Part shown: positions 37,590 through 46,666 of the stretch, piece after piece | Position numbering within the stretch: position 1 is the stretch's first letter | Layout of the letters: each line of letters starts with the position of its first letter | Source of the DNA: Gelidibacter salicanalis | GTDB lineage: Bacteria > Bacteroidota > Bacteroidia > Flavobacteriales > Flavobacteriaceae | Reading direction: 5' to 3' | Assembly (NCBI RefSeq): GCF_016469035.1 | Contig: NZ_JAEHJZ010000049.1 | Coordinates: 53,015-117,014, forward strand | DNA: 64,000 nucleotides | The notes under the pieces: model-generated | Told to the model about the DNA's origin: nothing | Database searches by the model: none | Seen by the model: only the letters and a program-made list of their open reading frames with translations | Position numbers and translations under genes: made by a program

Positions 37590-38270
37590 TCATAATTTTT
37601 GTACTGGAAGACCTAACGTAATCCAGTCATGTATTCCTCCCCTGTAATATAAAATTCTATCAGCTGGATAACCTGCACCCAAGAGATTCTTTATAGCTGT
37701 TGATGACTGTGGGCATTGTGGACCATTGCAAAAAAATATACTGGGATTATTTTCGTCCAATTCATCCATTCTACCGATCAATTGGTCATAAGGAATATTT
37801 TTTGAGCCTGGAACAGTTATTCCATCAGAGGTATCAGGTTTTCGCGCATCGATAATAGGCAAACCCTTCATGTGGTGCTGATATACTTCTACCTCACCAA
37901 CCGTATGCACGGATTGTGCTGCCTTTATCGATTGAATACTGCCCCATGTCACGTCAACTTCCACTAAGCCAGATTCTGTTCCTATATTTTTGGGAATCAT
38001 ATGGTTCTTATCTCTTTTGGGGGTTCTAATCTCTGATATATCCCTATTTCTTGCCTTTAGATCGTTTACTATATCTATTTCGGGCATACCAATAGATTCT
38101 ACTTTTTTATCTACAATCAATAACGGTGAGTGTTTCAATTGATATTTTTCAAATATTTCGGGATGATCCTCGAAATAATTTACCTTATAAGGCAACCATG
38201 CTTCTTGAAGTATTTTCTCGAGCAGAGGTCTATGAGGACAGGTTTTTGTTGCTGCTATTAAAATTTCCAT
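37590..38270 (-). CDS. Thioredoxin-fold plus rhodanese-domain protein
   Basis: 226 aa, no signal peptide. N-terminal about 75 residues look like a glutaredoxin/thioredoxin fold with a lone cysteine (MEILIAATKTCPHRPLLEKI; SPLLIVDKK). Residues about 120-225 form a rhodanese domain: PIIDARKPD, GSKNIPYDQLIGRMDEL and the active loop FFCNGPQCPQS followed by YYRGGIHDWITLGLPV. The catalytic cysteine is in NGPQCP. It would transfer sulfane sulfur. Link to metal stress is inferred from the surroundings. Confidence 0.85.
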   Translation of the reverse strand: MEILIAATKTCPHRPLLEKILQEAWLPYKVNYFEDHPEIFEKYQLKHSPLLIVDKKVESIGMPEIDIVNDLKARNRDISEIRTPKRDKNHMIPKNIGTESGLVEVDVTWGSIQSIKAAQSVHTVGEVEVYQHHMKGLPIIDARKPDTSDGITVPGSKNIPYDQLIGRMDELDENNPSIFFCNGPQCPQSSTAIKNLLGAGYPADRILYYRGGIHDWITLGLPVQKL

Positions 38271-38509
38271 AAAAATTTTCTTTACTTATTTTTAGTGTTA
38301 AAAATGTTTTAAATTTTATATCTAGTATTTCGACAAATCGTACATTTTGTCTTTCAAGAATTATACATTTATAAAAATTGATACGGCCTATTTTCTTTAT
38401 TGGCTGTTTGGATATCAATTTCTTTCGTTACGTCATAAGTTCAAGTTTTAACCATAGCATAATTTTTGAGAAATTTTTATCCATGGAACGTCTTTTTCAA
38501 TGACAAAAG

Positions 38510-38713
38510 CTATTTGTTCTTTTTTCTGGAATTATAAAATAATACTATCAGTACAATTAAAATTAGAGGCACGGCAATCCACCAGCCCATATGCATTCCC
38601 CAGTAATAGTAATCTCCGTTGTTGTGCATCATTGTGTTTACATCTGTATCTTGTTTGCAACTGTTTAAGCTTAAAAGCCCAATTGCAGATAAAATAATTA
38701 GTGGTGTTTTCAT
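38510..38713 (-). CDS. Small lipoprotein with membrane helix sharing the Met-rich lipoproteins' leader
   Basis: 67 aa from the ATG at 38713. The signal MKTPLIILSAIGLLSLNSCKQ is nearly identical to those at 30026 and 37063, but the rest (MMHNNGDYYYWGMHMGWWIA, then a membrane helix and SRKKNK) is unrelated to their Met-rich bodies. It looks like the signal part of one gene joined to the body of a small membrane protein of the type without SHOCT tail. Confidence 0.7.
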   Translation of the reverse strand: MKTPLIILSAIGLLSLNSCKQDTDVNTMMHNNGDYYYWGMHMGWWIAVPLILIVLIVLFYNSRKKNK

Positions 38714-38815
38714 GATTTTATTTTTTATTGAGTTAAACATTCATTTGTAATTTATAATCACATTCCCAAAAACCCCGTTTTTAAATCATAGGTTAAGGGA
38801 ATGTGTTATCAGCTA

Positions 38816-39121
38816 TTAATTGGCAGATTTTAAAAAGGTTTCAATTTTTGTGATTTCCTTTTCTGTTAGATTTGCCCGTACTCTCATATGTAAGCTTATT
38901 GTGGTCCAATCTGTGTCATTATAATCAGCTGGAGATGGAGCCAAATGGCATCTGTTACATGCTTCTCCCCACATTTGAGCACCAGATTTTTCGATTTTAA
39001 ATTCATCTTCAACCTCTGTTGCGTTTGCATATGTATCCTTGGTAGAAGTACAGCTAGTTATCATTACTCCGACAAAAAGTAGTACTAATCCAGCTATAAA
39101 TATTTTATATATTGTTGTCAT
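38816..39121 (-). CDS. Monohaem c-type cytochrome lipoprotein
   Basis: 101 aa from ATG 39121 (a longer in-frame reading overlaps the porin gene and is not plausible). Lipoprotein signal LLFVGVMITSC, one haem-c motif CNRCH (within GEACNRCHLAPSPADYND), and a possible axial methionine in SLHMRVRANLT. Small size fits an electron carrier anchored in the envelope. It follows the porin gene, with a further cytochrome upstream of that. Confidence 0.82.
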   Translation of the reverse strand: MTTIYKIFIAGLVLLFVGVMITSCTSTKDTYANATEVEDEFKIEKSGAQMWGEACNRCHLAPSPADYNDTDWTTISLHMRVRANLTEKEITKIETFLKSAN

Positions 39122-39143
39122 AATTTTTAATTTTTCAAGATTA

Positions 39144-40331
39144 TTAGAATCCAATTGCCCAATGAACGAAAAAGCCGTTGGCTGTACCCCCTCCATCATG
39201 ACCACCAACACTATCTGTTGTTTGGTAAGCAACTTTAATTACAGACCTCCATGTCAACCAATAATTTAAACCGAAAGCGTATTGATCAGATTGTTCTTCC
39301 CACTCGGCACCTTCAGGAGCATTTAAATTTGAATACCTTCCAACTAATTCCAGTTTTTTTAAAAAGTCGCTACTGGCCATTGTTGGACGATAGCTCAATT
39401 GGGTATAAAAGGAGTTGCTTTTGTTATCGAAGGTATATTCTTCTTCATCTCCATCTTCATGAACTTCAGAATACGTAGCATCATCTACATCTGAATTGTT
39501 ATATTGCCCTTTTATATCGATGAATCCCTTTAATGCAGGGATTTGCTTCACGAAAGCAAAATCGATAGCGTATAAGAAAGCTCCAACATCTTCGTATTCT
39601 GAATCTCTAGTTCCAACTTTACTTGTTGAATATGTAGAAAAGCCTATTTCAGTTGAAGAATCGGCAAAAGGTAATACCCCTATACGTCCTCCAAAGGCTT
39701 TACTGTTATTGTTGTCCTCAAAATTTTGAAACATGAGCATGCCTGCTTCTTCCGGTTCGTCACTACCGTCTTTTAATCTTGGGCCATTGGTGGAATAAAC
39801 CGAGTAATTAAGTTTTGGTCCTCCAAGTTCAAAAGCTCCCCTTAACTCTACGCCAATACCTGATGATGGTGCAATTCCGTCGTGGCCAAAGCCCAATGGT
39901 CTTGTTGGTAGCCTATTGATCCATGCAGGATGGAATCTTTCCATAAATGTTCCGAATGGAAGAAGAAACTTACCGGCTCGAACGGTCATGTTTTTGTTTA
40001 GCACATACATCACATCCGCATACTCAAGACCTACTTCAAGTTCGTTACTTTCTAATACAAACTCCAACTCTGCTTCAAACATCAGTCTGTCAGAATGTTT
40101 AAATAGAAAGATGGGAGCAAAAGCAGAGCCTACGTAAGATGATTCAGTTTCTCCATCATTGTTTATAGAATTTAGCCCCGTATGGCCATATCCCCTTATC
40201 ATAAACTGGGTTTTGCTTGGTTTAAATGGTTCAGAATCAGTAATACTATCAGTTTCAAAATTGTTATATGTTTGGCCATAAATAGTATGGCCAAAAACTA
40301 AAAGTGCTATAATTGTTATTAATTCTTTCAT
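39144..40331 (-). CDS. Outer-membrane porin-like protein
   Basis: 395 aa with a Sec signal (MKELITIIALLVFGHTIYGQ), alternating beta-strand pattern, a VRAGKFLLPFGTFMERFHPA segment typical of phosphate-selective/OprO-like porins, and a terminal aromatic residue (FFVHWAIGF). No substrate can be deduced. Its ATG overlaps the cytochrome c stop by one base (TAATG), so the cytochrome and porin are translationally coupled. Confidence 0.8.
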   Translation of the reverse strand: MKELITIIALLVFGHTIYGQTYNNFETDSITDSEPFKPSKTQFMIRGYGHTGLNSINNDGETESSYVGSAFAPIFLFKHSDRLMFEAELEFVLESNELEVGLEYADVMYVLNKNMTVRAGKFLLPFGTFMERFHPAWINRLPTRPLGFGHDGIAPSSGIGVELRGAFELGGPKLNYSVYSTNGPRLKDGSDEPEEAGMLMFQNFEDNNNSKAFGGRIGVLPFADSSTEIGFSTYSTSKVGTRDSEYEDVGAFLYAIDFAFVKQIPALKGFIDIKGQYNNSDVDDATYSEVHEDGDEEEYTFDNKSNSFYTQLSYRPTMASSDFLKKLELVGRYSNLNAPEGAEWEEQSDQYAFGLNYWLTWRSVIKVAYQTTDSVGGHDGGGTANGFFVHWAIGF

Positions 40332-40759
40332 TATTTAAGGGTTCTTATATAGTTAATAATCTCCCAGCGTTTCTTTTCTGGAATTGAAGATTTATATGAA
40401 GCCATAGGGGCTCTTCCTTCAGCTATTTTCCAGAAAATTGCACCGTCTGACTGTGACTGAAATGTTTCGTTAATTAAATCTGTTGGTTTAGGAGTCAAAC
40501 CAGCTCCTGCCATACCATCTCCTTTGCCTTTTGGACCGTGGCATACAGAACACATTGCCTTGTATAGTTTTTTGCCCGAAGCTGCTGCGTTGGCATCATC
40601 CTTTAGAGGATTGACTATTTTATCTGCACTCGCTGGAGCTACCCATTTTTTTTGTTGAATGTCTTCATAAACATTTTCTGGTTGATTAATAAAACCTACA
40701 AGCAGGACATATAGCAAGCCGGTAAACGTTATACTGATTAAGATTTTTTTTGTTTTCAT
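40331..40759 (-). CDS. Cytochrome c, signal-anchored
   Basis: 142 aa. An N-terminal hydrophobic segment (ISITFTGLLYVLLVGF) acts as signal or anchor. One haem site CSVCHGPKGKGDGMAGAG and a C-terminal KKRWEIINYIRTL are typical of class I cytochrome c subunits; the methionine ligand may be in RAPMASYKS. Coupled to the porin and 1.6 kb from the second cytochrome, it forms an envelope electron-transfer set of unknown purpose, perhaps Cu+ oxidation. Confidence 0.88.
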   Translation of the reverse strand: MKTKKILISITFTGLLYVLLVGFINQPENVYEDIQQKKWVAPASADKIVNPLKDDANAAASGKKLYKAMCSVCHGPKGKGDGMAGAGLTPKPTDLINETFQSQSDGAIFWKIAEGRAPMASYKSSIPEKKRWEIINYIRTLK

Positions 40760-40941
40760 TTTTATATTATTTGATTATTGATCTCTGGCATTTAGTTCAG
40801 CAATTTTTTATCACGCCATTTCTTGTTAGTATCTTTAACCGCTACTAAATTTTCCGAAATCAATTTTTTCATTTTGTTTGACTTAATTTGTTAAAATTAA
40901 AGATTGCCTGGAGCTTTCATCTGCATAACTTTCGTGGTTAT

Positions 40942-41523
40942 TTATATAATTTCATCGTAAAAATTACGCTTCCAGTTTTCCGTATTTTTATAATCGGTCA
41001 TGCTAACACCAATGACTTCCTTAAACTGTCTGGACAAATGGTTGATACTGCTGTAGTCCAATAAGTATCCTATGTCTGAAAAGGAATGTTGTTTAAGCTG
41101 AATGAGTTCTTTAACTTTCTCGATCTTTAATTTGATAAAGTATTTTTCGATAGTTGTTTTTTCATTGGTGGAAAATAATTTGCTCAATGCCTTATAATTC
41201 TTATGAAGACTTGAAGCCAAGAGTTCAGACGTTTTTATCTTAATATGTAAGGGTAGTTCTTGCAATTGTTCGATAAGAATAATCTTAATTCTTTCCGTAA
41301 GCATGTCTTCTTCATTCTGAACGATTCCAAATTCATTGGCGTGAAGTACCGTTGTTACTGCCTTGACAATCTCATTGTTCGTTTTTTTTGGCGCCTCTAC
41401 CAATAGCCTTCCAAGTTCTAATGACAGTACCGTTACTCCAAGTTCCTGTAGTTCCTGCGTAATTACTTTAAGACAGCGATTGCAGACCATATTCTTAACC
41501 CAAAATTCTTTTGGCTCGCTCAT
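40942..41523 (-). CDS. HMA-like metal-sensor domain fused to AraC-type HTH (regulator 1)
   Basis: 193 aa. Residues about 5-75 resemble an HMA domain with WVKNMVCNRCLKVI (C14, C17), and about 95-185 are an AraC-type double HTH: KIEKVKELIQLKQHSFSDIG then LDYSSINHLSRQFKEVIGVS. No AraC sugar-binding domain is present. The CxxC would bind Cu+/Ag+ or another soft metal and so make a direct metal sensor. A palindrome (41544-41557) lies 21 bp upstream. It could control the minus-strand array of small envelope proteins that begins 182 bp downstream. Confidence 0.85.
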   Translation of the reverse strand: MSEPKEFWVKNMVCNRCLKVITQELQELGVTVLSLELGRLLVEAPKKTNNEIVKAVTTVLHANEFGIVQNEEDMLTERIKIILIEQLQELPLHIKIKTSELLASSLHKNYKALSKLFSTNEKTTIEKYFIKLKIEKVKELIQLKQHSFSDIGYLLDYSSINHLSRQFKEVIGVSMTDYKNTENWKRNFYDEII

Positions 41524-41543
41524 AGTATATCATATTTTGACAC

Positions 41544-41557
41544 TGAGTTTTAACTCA
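41544..41557. promoter_or_regulatory. Palindrome upstream of HMA-AraC regulator 1
   Basis: TGAGTTTTAACTCA is an inverted repeat (TGAGTT/AACTCA, 2-base loop) in the 170-bp region between the divergent-side gene at 41694 and the regulator. It may be an operator of the regulator or only a hairpin in its leader. Confidence 0.4.
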
Positions 41558-41693
41558 ATATTTTAAAAGGTAAAGGCCTAATAGGCTTAATGATGTTTGG
41601 TGTTGTTGAGAATAGGGTACAACACATGTAGCCAGAAGTGAAAACACGGCTATTAAAATGATGCAGATTGAATCTAACCTGCGATGTAAAGAT

Positions 41694-42116
41694 TCAAATT
41701 AAAAAGGTCTCGTTGAGAATAATTATATCTGTAGATAACAAGGGCGGTCTATAAACCGGAAAAGAAACTATATTTTCCTCTAGTTCTTCAAAAAGATTGA
41801 TATAGGAATAGACTAAGGAGTTTATAAAAACTAGAGTCTCAATTTCTAAAACACTAGTTGATTTTTTAAAAGTATCATCTCCTTCCTTTACAACGGTTTG
41901 ATTATCACAACAGTCTTTTTCTTGTATTGAAGCACATTGTCTAGAGGTATTATCTTTTTTTTGAACCATGTCCGTGCAGGATTCCGCTTTACTAAAAAAT
42001 GCCATATCCACTAATGTATTGTCACAAAAATGCATATCTACCGTAAAGGAAGAGGTAGAAAACAGCATGATCACTGCTAATATAAAGGTCAATATTTTAG
42101 TAAAGAAAGATTTCAC
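41694..42116 (-). CDS. HYC_CC_PP-family secreted protein (copy 1)
   Basis: 140 aa. N-terminal signal (FILAVIMLFSTSSF) and the family landmarks MHFC in place of HYC, EKDCCDNQ (CC), and YRPPLLS (PP). The family is specific to Bacteroidetes and typically lies beside copper/CusA genes; function unknown but cysteines and histidine suggest metal binding. It is divergent from copy 2 at 42401. The motif HYC is changed to HFC, a mild divergence. Confidence 0.82.
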   Translation of the reverse strand: MKSFFTKILTFILAVIMLFSTSSFTVDMHFCDNTLVDMAFFSKAESCTDMVQKKDNTSRQCASIQEKDCCDNQTVVKEGDDTFKKSTSVLEIETLVFINSLVYSYINLFEELEENIVSFPVYRPPLLSTDIIILNETFLI

Positions 42117-42400
42117 GTTATGAAGTTAAAGTATTTTTTTTAACATTCTGATTTTTTTTTTTAATTTAAGTGATGTTATTCAATTATTTATTTGTCAATA
42201 ATTTATATGATGAAGATCAACCGAATGTACTATTAAAGATTTAACAAAACCATGATATATATCATATGAAATTATATTTAAAAGAGTTTTTTTTGCACAA
42301 CTTTTCAAAGCACCTATGAGGGTTAATTTATTTCCTAAAATCCAAAAGAATTGTTAAATACTGGAATTAGAATTATTTTTTTATAACTTTGTGATCTTAA
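42117..42400. promoter_or_regulatory. Divergent promoter region between the two HYC_CC_PP genes
   Basis: 284 bp, very AT-rich. A Bacteroidetes-type -7 box TAACTTTG lies at 42384-42391, 10 bp before the ATG at 42401, so the plus-strand transcript would have almost no leader. No clear -33 TTTG at the right distance. Several A/T runs but no repeat pair was found. Confidence 0.5.
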
Positions 42401-42817
42401 ATGAAAACAGTTCAACAGCAAATATCATCAGTCTTCTTAGCACTTGTAGTGTTACTGTCAACCGTATCGTTTACTGTTGATAGTCATTATTGTGGTGGTA
42501 TTTTAGTGGATGCCTCGTTGTTTGGACACGTTGAAACTTGTGCTATGGCAGTTCAACAGCAACCGTCGTCCTCGGAATGTGATATCTCAAAAAAAGATTG
42601 TTGCAGTGATGAACAAGCAGTTGTCGAAGGACAAGACAATTTGAAAATATCGTTTCATAAAATGGATAAAGACCAACAACTATTTGTTGCTGCTTTTATC
42701 CACACCTATATAAATTTATTCTTCGAATCTCAAGTAGATTTAAACTACTATAAAAATTACACCCCTCCTCTCTTGGTCTGGGATATTCAAGTTTTAGAGC
42801 AAACTTTCCTTATTTGA
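42401..42817 (+). CDS. HYC_CC_PP-family secreted protein (copy 2)
   Basis: 138 aa with signal (SSVFLALVVLLSTVSF), DSHYCGG (HYC), KKDCCSDEQ (CC) and NYTPPLLVWD (PP); all landmarks of this family are intact. Paralogue of the divergent gene at 41694 (about the same length, same EQTFLI/NETFLI C-terminus). It is first in the plus-strand cluster with cusA 105 bp downstream, so probably a periplasmic accessory of Cu/Ag efflux. Confidence 0.88.
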   Translation: MKTVQQQISSVFLALVVLLSTVSFTVDSHYCGGILVDASLFGHVETCAMAVQQQPSSSECDISKKDCCSDEQAVVEGQDNLKISFHKMDKDQQLFVAAFIHTYINLFFESQVDLNYYKNYTPPLLVWDIQVLEQTFLI

Positions 42818-42922
42818 TTTTTAAGTAATTACCACAGTAGTCCTGCATTAACTTGTTTTGGACATACCTGTTTGTTTACCAGTTTTTAAACAAAAATTTA
42901 TAATTACTTAATAATCATTTCT

Positions 42923-45900
42923 ATGCTGAATAAAAGCATCAAATTTCTAATAGAGAATAAACTGGTAGCTGTTTTGCTACTTGTGTTATTTGTGGGTTGG
43001 GGAGTCGTTAATGCCCCTTTTGAATGGAATACTGGTTCCCTACCACGTAATCCTGTAGCTGTAGATGCCATCCCCGATATTGGTGAAAACCAACAAATTG
43101 TATTTACCAAATGGGATGGTCGTTCCCCACAGGATATTGAAGACCAAATTACCTATCCCTTAACTACATCGCTTCTCGGTATCCCAGGAGTAAAAACCAT
43201 CCGTAGTTCTTCTATGTTCGGTTTTTCCAGTATCTATATCATATTTGAAGAGGATATCGAGTTCTATTGGAGCCGCAGCCGAATCCTTGAAAAGTTAAAT
43301 TCATTACCAGCAGGACTTTTACCTGATGCCGTAAATCCAGCCCTTGGGCCAGATGCGACGGGGTTAGGACAGATTTATTGGTATACCCTTGAAGGTCGTG
43401 ATAAAGACGGAAATGTAACTGGTGGCTGGGATTTACAAGAATTACGGAGCATCCAGGATTTTTACGTCAAATATGCCTTGTCATCAGCAAGCGGAGTTTC
43501 AGAAGTGGCCTCTATTGGTGGGTATGTTCTGGAATATCAGGTAGATGTCAATCCGGAGTTGATGAAACAGTACAAAATTGGCTTGAATGAAGTGGTCAAA
43601 GCGGTTAAGCAAAGCAACAAGGATGTTGGTGCCCAAACCCTAGAAATCAATCAGGCCGAATATCTTATACGTGGTTTGGGGTATGTCAAATCCATTGCAG
43701 ATTTGGAAAATGCTGTGGTTACTTCAGAAAATTTTACCTCAATACGTTTAAAGGATATTGCAAAAGTTTCTCACGGACCTGCTACCAGAAGAGGACTTTT
43801 GGATAAAGAAGGAGCAGAGGTTGTAGGTGGTGTTGTGGTAGCACGTTATGGCGCAAATCCAATGGAGGTCATCAATAACGTTAAAGAGAAAATAAATGAA
43901 TTGAGCTCAGGCTTGCCCTCTAAAACATTGAGTGATGGTAGAACGTCACAACTTACCGTTGTTCCTTTTTATGACAGAACAGAATTGATACAAGAAACCT
44001 TAGGCACGCTGGAGGAAGCACTGTCGTTACAGATTTTAGTTACCATTTTCGTAATCATCATAATGGTATTTAATTTGCGGGCTTCCATATTGATTTCGGG
44101 ATTATTGCCTATAGCGGTGTTAATGGTTTTTATTTCGATGAAACTCTTTAACGTAGATGCGAATATTGTGGCCTTATCGGGTATTGCTATTGCTATTGGA
44201 ACAATGGTAGATATGGGGGTTATCCTTACAGAAAATGTGCTGAGGCATATAGACGAAAGTGATGAAAATGTGCCAATGGATACCATTGTGTACAATGCCA
44301 CTGCCGAAGTTTCTGGGGCAATACTGACGGCAATACTGACCACTGTTATAAGTTTCATTCCGGTATTCACAATGATCGGTGCTGAAGGTAAATTGTTTAG
44401 ACCATTGGCTTTTACCAAAACTGCTGCCCTAATAGCAGCCTTAACTGTGTCCTTGTTTTTAATTCCACCGTTTGCAGCCTATTTATTTAAAAAGAGAAGC
44501 ATAAAGACTTCTTTTAGTTATATTTTAAATGGAGCGATGATTATTCTGGGTATTGTATCCCTTATTTTCGGATACCCGCTAGGATTAATATTAATAGCAT
44601 TTGGTGCGGTTGGTATTCTTTCGTTAAAGGAAATGATTACCGCAAAACGCGCCAATACTATCAACATATTCGTCTCTGCATTTGCTCTTATATTTTTACT
44701 GGGAGAATATTGGAGGCCATTGGGAGTTGATAGAAGCTTCTTTATAAATCTAATTTTTGTAGGTCTTATCTGTTTTGGTCTTTTAGGTGTATTTACACTT
44801 TTCAGAAAGTATTATGTGCGAATTTTAAGTTGGGCACTGCGTAATAAGGTTTTATTTCTTTCCGTCCCCACCGCCATAGTGATTTTGGGTGTGTTGATTA
44901 TGCGTGATACTGGTAAAGAATTTATGCCATCCCTTAATGAAGGTTCCTTTTTATTGATGCCTACCTCAATGCCACATTCTGGTGTTGAAGAAAACAAGCG
45001 GGTATTGCAGCAATTGGATATGGCAGTAGCTAGCCTTCCAGAAATTGAAACAGTCGTTGGTAAATCCGGGCGTACAGAATCGGCATTGGATCCAGCACCC
45101 TTATCGATGTATGAAAATATAATTCAATATAAATCAGAGTACAAACTAAATGAGAATAGAAAAAGACAGCGCTTTAAAATAAATGAGGATGGACTGTTTG
45201 TTCTAAAGGATGGGAGTTTGGTTATTAATCCAAATAATGAATTGGAAGATGATAATTCAAATTACAAAACATCCAAATTAAAAGATCCCTTTTCTGTGAC
45301 GAGTTCACAACTTATTCCAGATGATGATGATGGAGAGTACTTTAGAAACTGGAGGCCGGAGATTAAGTCTCCAGATGATATTTGGAAGGAGATTGTGAGG
45401 GTTACAAAACTCCCAGGGGTTACCTCAGCACCCAAATTACAACCCATTGAAACACGATTGGTGATGTTGCAAACAGGCATGCGAGCACCAATGGGAATTA
45501 AGGTAAAAGGGCAGGATTTAAGAGAGATTGAAGCCTTTGGATTGAAGCTGGAAGGCATATTAAAGCAAGCAGAAGGTGTCAAGAATGAAGCTGTATTTGC
45601 TGATCGTATTGTAGGTAAGCCATACTTGTTATTGGATATTGATAGAGAACGACTTGCGAGGTATGGAATTACCGTTGAACAGGTGCAGCAAGTTATACAA
45701 GTGTCCGTGGGAGGGATGGTACTTACACAAACCGTAGAAGGTAGAGAGCGTTATGGTATTCGAGTGCGCTATCCAAGGGAGTTGCGTGCCAATCCAAATG
45801 ATCTCAAGGATATTTATGTTCCTGTTGAAAAAGGAAGTCCAGTTCCATTGAGTGAGCTTGTTACTATTAGGTATGAGCAAGGGCCACAAGTCATAAAAAG

Positions 45901-46666
45901 TGAGGATACCTTCTTAGTGGGATATGTTCTTTTTGACAAAATTGACGGTTTTGCAGAAGTAGATGTGGTAGAAAATGCACAAGCGCTTATCCAAGGAAAA
46001 ATCGATTCGGGAGAACTGATTGTGCCTAAAGGGATCAACTATAAGTTTACAGGGACGTATGAAAATCAATTACGGGCAGAAAAAACCTTATCAGTTGTTG
46101 TGCCTTTGGCTTTGGCAATCATCTTCTTGATTTTGTATTTTCAATTCCGCTCTGTAGCAACCTCCTTAATGGTATTTACGGGTATAGCAGTTGCCTTTGC
46201 TGGAGGATTTTTAATGATTTGGTTCTATGGGCAGGACTGGTTTTTAAACTTTAATTTCTTTGGAGAAAATTTACGGGACCTCTTTCAAATGCACACTATT
46301 AATTTAAGTGTTGCCGTTTGGGTTGGTTTTATTGCTTTGTTCGGTATTGCAACAGATGACGGTGTGGTTATGGCAACTTACCTGACCCAAACCTTTGATA
46401 GAAATACACCCGAAACAAAACAGGAAATTAGAGCCTCTGTAGTTGAAGCTGGAGAAAAACGTATTCGTCCGTGTCTAATGACAACGGCTACTACAATACT
46501 TGCGTTACTACCGGTATTGACATCAACTGGTCGTGGTAGTGATATAATGATTCCAATGGCAATCCCTTCATTTGGCGGGATGTTAATTGCACTTGTAACC
46601 TTATTTGTTGTGCCAGTTCTATTTAGCTGGAAACAAGAATTTCAATTAAAAAGAGCCACAAAATGA
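42923..46666 (+). CDS. cusA: CusA/CzcA-type heavy-metal RND efflux pump
   Basis: 1247 aa, HME-RND family. Starts MLNKSIKFLIENKLVAVLLL, with conserved VDAIPDIGENQ, DIEDQITYPLTTSLLGIPGV, GSSGMFGFSS-like RSSSMFGFSSI, the TM4 segment GIAIAIGTMVDMGVILTENV, EFMPSLNEGSFLLMP, and GIATDDGVVMATYLTQ. It exceeds E. coli CusA (about 1047) mainly by two extra stretches: additional membrane segments near residues 520-620 and a polar insert near 730-810 (NPNNELEDDN and PDDDDGEYF). Moves Cu+/Ag+ from periplasm to the outside with TolC and CusB, both encoded here. Confidence 0.95.
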   Translation: MLNKSIKFLIENKLVAVLLLVLFVGWGVVNAPFEWNTGSLPRNPVAVDAIPDIGENQQIVFTKWDGRSPQDIEDQITYPLTTSLLGIPGVKTIRSSSMFGFSSIYIIFEEDIEFYWSRSRILEKLNSLPAGLLPDAVNPALGPDATGLGQIYWYTLEGRDKDGNVTGGWDLQELRSIQDFYVKYALSSASGVSEVASIGGYVLEYQVDVNPELMKQYKIGLNEVVKAVKQSNKDVGAQTLEINQAEYLIRGLGYVKSIADLENAVVTSENFTSIRLKDIAKVSHGPATRRGLLDKEGAEVVGGVVVARYGANPMEVINNVKEKINELSSGLPSKTLSDGRTSQLTVVPFYDRTELIQETLGTLEEALSLQILVTIFVIIIMVFNLRASILISGLLPIAVLMVFISMKLFNVDANIVALSGIAIAIGTMVDMGVILTENVLRHIDESDENVPMDTIVYNATAEVSGAILTAILTTVISFIPVFTMIGAEGKLFRPLAFTKTAALIAALTVSLFLIPPFAAYLFKKRSIKTSFSYILNGAMIILGIVSLIFGYPLGLILIAFGAVGILSLKEMITAKRANTINIFVSAFALIFLLGEYWRPLGVDRSFFINLIFVGLICFGLLGVFTLFRKYYVRILSWALRNKVLFLSVPTAIVILGVLIMRDTGKEFMPSLNEGSFLLMPTSMPHSGVEENKRVLQQLDMAVASLPEIETVVGKSGRTESALDPAPLSMYENIIQYKSEYKLNENRKRQRFKINEDGLFVLKDGSLVINPNNELEDDNSNYKTSKLKDPFSVTSSQLIPDDDDGEYFRNWRPEIKSPDDIWKEIVRVTKLPGVTSAPKLQPIETRLVMLQTGMRAPMGIKVKGQDLREIEAFGLKLEGILKQAEGVKNEAVFADRIVGKPYLLLDIDRERLARYGITVEQVQQVIQVSVGGMVLTQTVEGRERYGIRVRYPRELRANPNDLKDIYVPVEKGSPVPLSELVTIRYEQGPQVIKSEDTFLVGYVLFDKIDGFAEVDVVENAQALIQGKIDSGELIVPKGINYKFTGTYENQLRAEKTLSVVVPLALAIIFLILYFQFRSVATSLMVFTGIAVAFAGGFLMIWFYGQDWFLNFNFFGENLRDLFQMHTINLSVAVWVGFIALFGIATDDGVVMATYLTQTFDRNTPETKQEIRASVVEAGEKRIRPCLMTTATTILALLPVLTSTGRGSDIMIPMAIPSFGGMLIALVTLFVVPVLFSWKQEFQLKRATK

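Noticed and set aside
39122-39232. Longer start for the small cytochrome lipoprotein
   Set aside because: The additional 37 residues overlap the porin C-terminus and precede a perfect lipoprotein signal starting at 39121.
42351-42391. Full -33/-7 promoter before HYC_CC_PP copy 2
   Set aside because: The -7 box is good, but the nearest TTG lies about 30 bases upstream, too far for the usual spacing, so only the -7 part is claimed.
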